A stretch of DNA of 64,000 bases from Camellia lanceoleosa (taxonomy: Eukaryota; Streptophyta; Magnoliopsida; Ericales; Theaceae): assembly GCA_025200525.1 (NCBI GenBank), contig CM045761.1, forward strand, positions 56,507,438 to 56,571,437. Direction: 5' to 3'. The notes under the pieces were generated by a model. That model was not told the DNA's origin and made no database searches. It saw only the letters and a program-made list of their open reading frames with translations. Shown one piece after another: positions 57,401 through 64,000 of this stretch; position 1 is the stretch's first letter; the number at the start of each line of letters is the position of its first letter. The translations under genes were made by a program, and so were the position numbers.

Positions 57401-57479
57401 CAAAGTGCAACTGTTAACTATAAAGGGAATCGTTGGTAGTGTTTTCCGAAATAAAAATGTGGGTTGTCCAAGTACTTAT

Positions 57480-58790
57480 TGGGTGCTATGATGAACTTTG
57501 CGGGCAGAAAATTTTTTGAGTGGTTTGGCAAATATTATTTTGAGAATCCAGAATAAATTACCAGGGTGGAAATGTCAAGCTTTGAACTTTTTAGAAAGAT
57601 GTGTTTTGGTTAAACATGTTCTTCAATCCATACCTATCTATATTTTTCTGAGTTCAAAGTCCCAGAGTTTCATATGTAAACTCAAATCTATTATTCACAG
57701 CTTCTTGTGGTACTCTAATAGGGACTGGAATTTGTTGGAAGAGATGGTATCATTTATGTTTACCGAAAAAATGGGGAGGGCTGGGAATGCGAGATATGGG
57801 TTGCTTTAATCAGGCTATGCTTGCTAAAATTGCTTGGCGCATCCTTGATTGTCCGCAATCTCTGTTAGCCGTAGTGTTACTGGGAAAGTATTGTGCACAC
57901 CAATCTTTTCTTACTGTTAAAGAAGCTTCGTCTTCTTCTTGGGGTTGGAAAAGTATCTTATGGGGTAGAAATCTTCCAAACTCTGGAATTCGATGGGTAG
58001 TTGGTGATGGAAACACAATTAACCCCATTGAAGATCAATGGATACCATCGATTGAGAACCCTCTTAGTGGTACGGACTTGAGCAATTTTTTTCCGTCTTT
58101 TTTGCTGTCACATTTCATTGATCCTTCCACGAGGAGTTGGCATGTTAATTTACTTGGGCTGTTCTTCCCTCCATATAGTTTGAATCATATTCTTAGCATC
58201 CATCTTAAGCAAATTCACTTGAGGTGATCCAATTTCTTTCAATAATTGGTTTCATTTGTGGATCGAAAGTGTGTGAGATGAGAACATCATCATTCAATCC
58301 ATCGCAATTTTGTGGACCATCTGGATACATCGAAATCATGCTATTTTCCGCGAAACTTTGTTCACATCAACAAACAATTGCCTTTGCAAATGAATTATTC
58401 TATAATGTTTGGTCAGATTCCTATCAGCATTCGAAAATGATGCATGACAATCTGGAGGAACCAAATCAAATGAAAGACAATTGTTGCATTTTGGTTAATT
58501 TACTCTGTAATAATTCAGAATTTCAGATATGGATTATAATCATTGATGGGTTATGGAAAGCAGCACATCAGCAGGCTGGAATAAAACATGAATATGTTTT
58601 GATGGCAATCAATAACAAATTGTGCAGCAGGACCGCTAGCAGCTGAAGCCCAAGCATGTTTAAGGGCAATCTAATGGGCAGCATATCAAAGACTACCTCG
58701 TGTATCCATCTTTATAGATAGTCAAATTTTGGTTGACACTTTAGGTGGAAGCTGTCTCCCTGATTGGAATATCTAATGTAGTGTCGGATA
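57480..58790 (+). pseudogene. LINE (L1-type) 3' remnant: RT thumb, zf-RVT, RNase H
   Basis: The frame from 57498 has LANIILRIQNKLPGWK and LVKHVLQSIPIYIF, typical of the region after the RT domain in plant LINEs. GIRDMGCFNQAMLAKIAWRI-like text continues in a shifted frame near 57785, followed by GKYCAHQSFL and a WVVGDGNTI block (about 57990). A zf-RVT region follows, and a decayed RNase H with AEAQACLRAI and FIDSQILVDTL lies near 58640-58740. No poly-A tail or target duplication was found. 5'-truncated and inactive. Confidence 0.82.
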
Positions 58791-58799
58791 TTATGTATT

Positions 58800-59450
58800 G
58801 GCCCGTTTGGTATAACTGTGGGAAAGTGATTATAGATTATACATTATAGCTTAACAGCTTATAGCTTATAACTGTGAATATAAGCTGATTTTTGACTTAT
58901 AAATTAAGCTTCTCCTCCTCCACTCAAAGAATAAGTTGATTTTTGACTTATAAAAAGTTATAATCTGGCCATACATGTTAATGCATTTATTATATAGTAG
59001 TAGAATTTGATTCTGGTTCTCCCCAAAAAAAAAAAAAAAAAAAAAAAAAAAAGACAAAAGGATAAAATGATTGTAATACCCTCAATTCTTATATATATTT
59101 TTTTGTTATTTTATTTCTCTCCTCTCTCATACAAATAATATATAATGTCTAGCATTAATTTAATTAAATCACAATTAATTATAAAATTTTAATTATTTAT
59201 TATAATTCTTAACTTTTTATTCTAATTTTAATTTAATTATATTTTAGATCAATTCTTAATTATTATTTATTTTATATTATTATTTAATTATATTTTAAAT
59301 TAATCCTTATATTTATATTCGAAATCAATCTTTAATTATATTTTAATTAACATATTAATCTAATTTTATATTTGGAGAAAATGAAGGTAAAATTGCTTTT
59401 TTGTTGTATTTATTTCAGTTTATTTTTTTAGAAAACCAAAGTGACTCTAA
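58800..59450. mobile_element. Possible hAT-type MITE remnant
   Basis: GGCCCGTTTGGTATAAC followed by several TTATAGCTTATAA and ACTTATAA words in both orientations is typical of plant MITEs. A long A-tract lies at 59025-59052. The right end is unclear. Confidence 0.4.
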
Positions 59451-59469
59451 AAACACTACAACAAATAAC

Positions 59470-59950
59470 ATATTCGGCGACTACTTTTGCCGACTAAAGT
59501 AAATTTAGTCGCCAAATGTCGACCAATCGGCTACTAAAATAAAGTTGGTCGCCAATGATGGATAGATTAGCTACCAAACAACCTTTGGTCGCCAAAGGTA
59601 CATGCATCAGCTACCAAACTATTTTGGTCGGTAAAAGACCACTTTTTTGCTACTAAATATACAGGTTGTCGGAATTGGATTCACTTTTGGCGACTAAAGA
59701 TGATTTTGGTCAAGAATTGCTTGTAATTATAAATTATAATTTTTTTTTATTGGTTTTCATTTAATTTTTCGCTACTAATTCTGTGGTAGTCGTGCAAAAT
59801 AGGGTTTGGGCGACTATTTACAATTTGGTCGCTAAATCTGTTTGCTTTGCCGACTATAATTTGGTAGCCAAAAGGGGAAAAATCGATTTTGGAGGGAATA
59901 TTTAATTTTCATAAATATATTAGCGACCAAAATAAAGTTTGGTCGGGAAA
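59470..59950. repeat. Subterminal repeat region of the CACTA element
   Basis: About twenty copies of a 9-11-bp word, TTTGGTCGCCAAA or its complement-like GGCGACTAAA and variants, occur in both orientations. In En/Spm elements such repeats bind the element's regulatory protein. Confidence 0.9.
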
Positions 59951-60019
59951 GGCCATTTCGTGGATTTATTTCCCTCCCTCTCTCACTCCCGCCTCTGTCA
60001 CTTGCGCTGTTTCCATCTC

Positions 60020-60330
60020 CATTTCGCCTCCCTCCAGGTATGTCCTCTATTTCGCCTCTCTCTCTCTCTCTCCCTATCTCCCTCTCGATTTGTTTCCCCT
60101 TCTCTGTATATGGCATCTCGGTTTCCATCTTTCTCTCACTCGCTGTTTACATCAGTTTTTGATTGGGTCTGACTCACGCCTCTGCCTTCTTCTCTGTAGC
60201 TTTGTACAAAAATCGCCATCACCGCAAGTTCATCAGGTTCATCGCATAGTCTCCCTCCCAAGTATGTCCTCCATTTCGCATCTGTCTCTCCCTCTCTCTG
60301 TATCTCCCTCTCTCTTTCGGTCTCTCTCTG
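60020..60330 (+). repeat. Duplicated pyrimidine-rich leader segment of the CACTA element
   Basis: CCTCCAGGTATGTCCTCTAT near 60031 recurs as CCTCCCAAGTATGTCCTCCA near 60256, both followed by ATTTCGC and CT-repeats. The first carries an AG/GTATGT splice-donor consensus; the second has AAGTATGT and has lost it. Confidence 0.75.
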
Positions 60331-60369
60331 TTTACACACACATACATACATACATATATATATATACAC

Positions 60370-62460
60370 ATAAATCGAGAATGTGAATCTTTGGAAATTA
60401 GGGCATTGTGATTGAAATTAAAATTTAGGGCAATGCTTGGGTTGATTTTTATATATATTTAAATATATTTAATTATTGTGTACTATTTTGAAAAATTGAA
60501 ATTAGGCCAACATTTTACCATATATATGATGATATATATATACTTAAATGTAGTATGATATATAATAAGATGTTGTGCAGGTTTTATTAGTTATGGGCAG
60601 GTTTTATTTCTAATTGAAGGTGGCCTATAGACGTGTTTACATGCTTAGGATCATAAGAGAATTTGCTCAGCTGAAAATTTTTTCATAACTAACCTGATAA
60701 CAATTTTTTTTGGGTTATTTGCTTGTTGGGTTGTTAGCTATTTTTATTAAATGAATAAATCATTTTACCCCTTGCACATTAACAGTTCTTCCAATGATCT
60801 GTGCTGCAAACTTAGTTGTCTTTCTTGATCTTTGAATGAACAAATGTTGACTAGGTCACTAGTGGCATAGTTAAGTATATTTTCTTCAAAGCGAAGTTAG
60901 GTTTCATGTTTAAGCATAGTTTCTTTGTTGAATGAGGATGTATTTAAAATCAAATGCATTTTTTCCCCCTTTTAGAAGAAGTTTTAGTTTTTCTGTTTTT
61001 TGTTATTTTTAGACAGTTGAAAAACCTATGAATATGTCAAGATTTATGTGTTTTTGTTGAATGCTCTAAAACTAATATGCAACATCAATGAAGTGCCCTA
61101 GTATAGCTTGATTGTTTTCTTTCTGGTAAATTGAAAACAGAAAATTTACATCAAAATTTTTTTCAATAACTTTCACGTAATACTTCCAATAACTTTCATT
61201 GGAAGAACTATCAATACTTCCAATAAATTTTTTTCAATAACTTTCTGGTAATACTTCCAATAACTTTCATTCTTACATCAAAATTTATCTTCTATTTTAT
61301 TGTTTTGTGGAAGATATTGTGTTAGTATGTAGCTTACCCAGCATTGAAGTAGACCATTTCACGAGTATAATCCTATCTTCTTATTATATATTATACTAAC
61401 TGTAGAGAGTATGTAGCTTACCCAGCCTTGAAGTAGACCATTTCACTAATATATTCTAAAATGTTGTGCATCTCAAGTCCTAACTCACCACTAATTGTTA
61501 TTACACCTAACAACTTGCTACTCTCGGCGTAAAGCTCATCTCCAGCTCCCTTTCCACTGCAACTCTCAATCATTCAATTTACCAGTTAAACTAATATATA
61601 ATGAACGGTTCGGATCATGTGTGACTGAAGAAGTGTGTGTGTGACTGTTTGTGTTCATGTATGACTGTATATATTAAAATCTGTGTATATATGACCTGAT
61701 CTGTCTATGAGTCATGTTATGCTCTATGTAAGAGATGGTTGGGTACTAGGACATTTTTTGCTGATTTGTGTGTATGAACACTGCAAGGCTGGCAAGTTAT
61801 AAGTGATAAATCACTCTCACATGAGCTATGCATTTATTTTTTTAAATGCATTTGTAACTGAGCATTCACCAAACAAATACGTAATGAGAGGCAAGGAAAG
61901 CGACTCAGCCAAGCAACTATATTTGCAGATTTATTGGTTATAATTGTGGTATTCCACATTTTCAAAGGGCCTCCAATAAAAAAAAAATTGGTGTTTTTTA
62001 AGCGTTGCTTCATACTAAAAATTCATTTTACACTTTTTTTTTTGGTTTGGCTAAAAGAAAATGATTTGTAAATATATATAATTTATAAAATATATCGACA
62101 CTCATGTGTGAATAGTTTTCTTTTATTTTATTTTATAAATTATAAAATAATAGTAAATGAAGAAATCATAATAAACTATATCATTTTATGTAAAAGTAGT
62201 CTTCATAATAACATGGTTTTGATTATATTGATATATCATTCTATTTTGATTAAAAGTAGTATTCCAAAATTACGGGCCATTTCTTAAATTAACTTCCATA
62301 ATTACACAATGTTTTAGAACAAATCGTGTCATAAAGTTCCACCCTAAAAGAGATTTGTGTGACAACCCAAACAGTGAATGAAAAACAACATAATCTATCT
62401 CAACTTGAAATGCGTGTTCTCATTTGTTCCTCGGTTAATCTTTGTGTGAGTTGTAGGTGA
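60370..62460. other. CACTA element interior upstream of the transposase, with small duplications
   Basis: No coding domain. Direct repeats are seen at about 61175-61290 (AATACTTCCAATAACTTTCA words) and at 61327/61411 (GTATGTAGCTTACCCAGC, 84 bp apart). TTTGTGTGAGTTGTAG just before 62460 could be a splice acceptor for the coding exon. Confidence 0.55.
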
Positions 62461-62464
62461 CAAA

Positions 62465-64000
62465 ATGGACAAGAGTTGGATGACGATAAATAATAGGCTG
62501 ACAAGTAAAGAGTATCAACAAGGGGTGAAGTCATTCCTTGATTTTGCTACGACAAATTTAGGCGAGAGGATGAAATTAGGTGTCCGTGTGTCGATTGCAT
62601 TAATGGCACAAAATATAGCGGAACAAGTTGTGTGGATGCACTTGATCCGAAGAGGCATGGCATCTTCGTATCTAACAGGTGCATCACGGGAACATGTTCC
62701 CGTGTCTCGTCCTAGTGTATCAAATGACCAATGTGGAGGTAGTGGCGAATGTATGACAGATATCGATGATCCGCCCATGGATGAATTGCCTATTATGTTG
62801 GAAGAAATTTACGTGAGTGGTGTTATGGATGATCATACCGACGACGAACCTAATGGTTTGGAGAGGGAGGATTTGCATAAGTTCACTAGGTTATTCGAAG
62901 ATGCACAACGCAAAGTTCACCCGACATGTGAAAAGTTTTCTGTGTTATCATTCGTCATTAAGATGCTTCATGTGAAGGTGTACAACAAATGGAGCAACAA
63001 GTCATTCGATATGGTTATGCAGGTATTCAAGGACATTCTACCAGAATGTGATCCAACAGTTCCATGGACACTCTATGATGCTAAGAAGTTCTTACGTGAC
63101 TTGGGTTTGGGATATGAAACAATTCATTCGTGCAAGAATGATTGTGCACTATTTTGGAAGGAGAGTGCTAATTTGGAGAAATGCCCTACATGTGACGCGT
63201 GTAGATACAAGTTGAACGATGATGGTGGTAAAAAGATTCCACACAAGGTATTGCGGTACTTTCCTTTGACACCGAGGTTGAAAAGACTGTATATGTCCAA
63301 AAAAACAGCCGCAGATATGAGATGGCACAATGAGAAGCGTGTGGATGATGACATATTAAGGCACCCAGCCGATGGTGAAGCATGGAAGGACTTTGATAAG
63401 CAACATCCGACGTTTTCTTATGACTCTCGAAATGTAAGGCTAGGGCTGGCAACAGATGGTTTCAATCCATTTGGGAATATGAGCACATCATATAGCATGT
63501 GGCCCGTAATCTTAATGCCTTACAATCTCCCACCGTGGAAGTGCATGAAAGAGCCATATTGCATGATGTCATTGCTTATTCCCGGACGTTCGGCACCTGG
63601 AAGAGACATTGACGTTTACTTGCAACCACTAATAGAAGAATTGAAGAATTTGTGGGAGCATGGTGTGCAAACATATGATGCATCGAACGGGCAAATTTTT
63701 AGAATGCATGCGGCGGTAATGTGGACCATAAATGACTTCCCTGCGTACGGTAACATGTCAGGGTGGAGTACAAAGGGTTACTTGGCTTGCCCTAATTGTA
63801 ACAAGAATGCATCGTCCCAGGGATTACGAAGTAAAATAGGGTATATGGGTGCTCGTCGCCACTTGCCTGATAACCACACTTGGCGAACAAGTAAGCTCTT
63901 TAATGGTCAAACGGAGCATAGGTCCAAACCTTTGGACTTATCGAGGGACGAAATACTAGAGCAAATTGATTCTGGGACTTACAAGCCGTATGGAAAGCAC
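62465..64000 (+). CDS. CACTA transposase, TNP2/TnpD type, partial at window end
   Basis: The frame is open from ATG at 62465 to the last base, 512 codons, without a stop. It starts MDKSWMTINNRLTSKEYQ, the Transpos_assoc-type N-terminus. The TNP2-family region follows: FSVLSFVIKMLHVKVYNKWS near 62940, FLRDLGLGYETIHSCKNDC near 63090, then KCPTCDACRYK, LRYFPLTPRLKRLY, MRWHNEK, ATDGFNPFGNMSTSYSMWPV, LIPGRSAPGRDIDVYLQPL, MWTINDFPAYGNMSGWSTKG and CPNCNK. This transposase excises and reinserts CACTA elements in the nucleus. Between about 62565 and 62618 the expected CPC-x2-C segment (RCPCVDCINGTKYS) lies in another frame, so two compensating indels have replaced it. The rest looks well preserved, suggesting recent activity of the lineage. 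Confidence 0.92.
   Translation, partial: MDKSWMTINNRLTSKEYQQGVKSFLDFATTNLGERMKLGVRVSIALMAQNIAEQVVWMHLIRRGMASSYLTGASREHVPVSRPSVSNDQCGGSGECMTDIDDPPMDELPIMLEEIYVSGVMDDHTDDEPNGLEREDLHKFTRLFEDAQRKVHPTCEKFSVLSFVIKMLHVKVYNKWSNKSFDMVMQVFKDILPECDPTVPWTLYDAKKFLRDLGLGYETIHSCKNDCALFWKESANLEKCPTCDACRYKLNDDGGKKIPHKVLRYFPLTPRLKRLYMSKKTAADMRWHNEKRVDDDILRHPADGEAWKDFDKQHPTFSYDSRNVRLGLATDGFNPFGNMSTSYSMWPVILMPYNLPPWKCMKEPYCMMSLLIPGRSAPGRDIDVYLQPLIEELKNLWEHGVQTYDASNGQIFRMHAAVMWTINDFPAYGNMSGWSTKGYLACPNCNKNASSQGLRSKIGYMGARRHLPDNHTWRTSKLFNGQTEHRSKPLDLSRDEILEQIDSGTYKPYGKH

Larger units (their letters stand above)
59454..64000 (+). mobile_element. CACTA (En/Spm-like) transposon, left part
   Basis: The terminus CACTACAACAAATAAC starts at 59454, preceded by AAA (a possible 3-bp duplication). 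It is followed by dense subterminal repeats, a pyrimidine-rich promoter/leader region, and a TNP2-type transposase frame. The right end lies outside the window. Confidence 0.92.

Noticed and set aside
62515..63452. Minus-strand frames opposite the CACTA transposase
   Set aside because: Shadow frames; the plus strand has a 512-codon open frame with clear TNP2-family motifs.

Overview
This is plant nuclear DNA, most likely from a eudicot. The evidence is an AT-rich intergenic space packed with Ty3/gypsy chromovirus retrotransposons (tRNA-iMet-type primer sites, C-terminal chromodomains), Helitron, MULE, hAT, Harbinger-like and CACTA termini, an L1-type LINE remnant, and a GRAS-family gene copy with a 5' UTR intron. 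The species cannot be fixed from the sequence alone. I find no intact host gene, no tRNA or rRNA gene and no CRISPR array.

Layout. 1-2122: a decayed minus-strand LTR with a GTCGAC motif array. 2220-3999: a non-autonomous Helitron. 4240-12718: a chromovirus (5' LTR, PBS, gag, protease, RT, RNase H, integrase, chromodomain, PPT, truncated 3' LTR) whose coding frame is peppered with TAG stops. 14503-24913: a nest with a recoverable history. A minus-strand solo LTR (14508-24908, TSD CGATG) was split by a 3.6-kb Tat/Ogre-like LTR (14719-23034), which was itself hit by two solo LTRs (15321-17923 and 19925-21998). 25940-28260: long-armed foldback MITEs. 28653-46752: a small hAT-like element (8-bp TSD CATAAAAA) blown apart by a second chromovirus (28786-46224, TSD GACGG). 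That chromovirus carries a MULE in its 5' LTR, a solo LTR and a 4.3-kb Tat/Ogre-like LTR inside gag, and another solo LTR between protease and RT. 47154-50051: MITEs. 51180-54227: a frameshifted GRAS (SCL14/SCL9-like) pseudogene. 57480-58790: a LINE 3' remnant. 59454-64000: the left end of a CACTA element with an open TNP2-type transposase frame running off the window.

The most unusual signal is structural. LTRs from several families carry arrays of short palindrome-like motifs with fixed two-helical-turn spacing. In three Tekay-like LTRs and one 3' LTR copy, CTCGAG-centred motifs occur in pairs exactly 20 bp apart. In a fourth LTR the motif is GTCGAC and the pairs are exactly 21 bp apart. 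The two Tat/Ogre-like LTRs use GGCC-rich motifs at 20-21 bp, each LTR having two distant clusters that share that LTR's own motif. Where a TATA box can be seen, the array usually lies upstream of it. I know of no named element part that this corresponds to. It may be a family-specific recognition code, an RNA-pairing device, or a constrained minisatellite.

All coordinates and alignments were made by eye. Target-site duplications are read directly; clade names and functions are inferred from recognised motifs.
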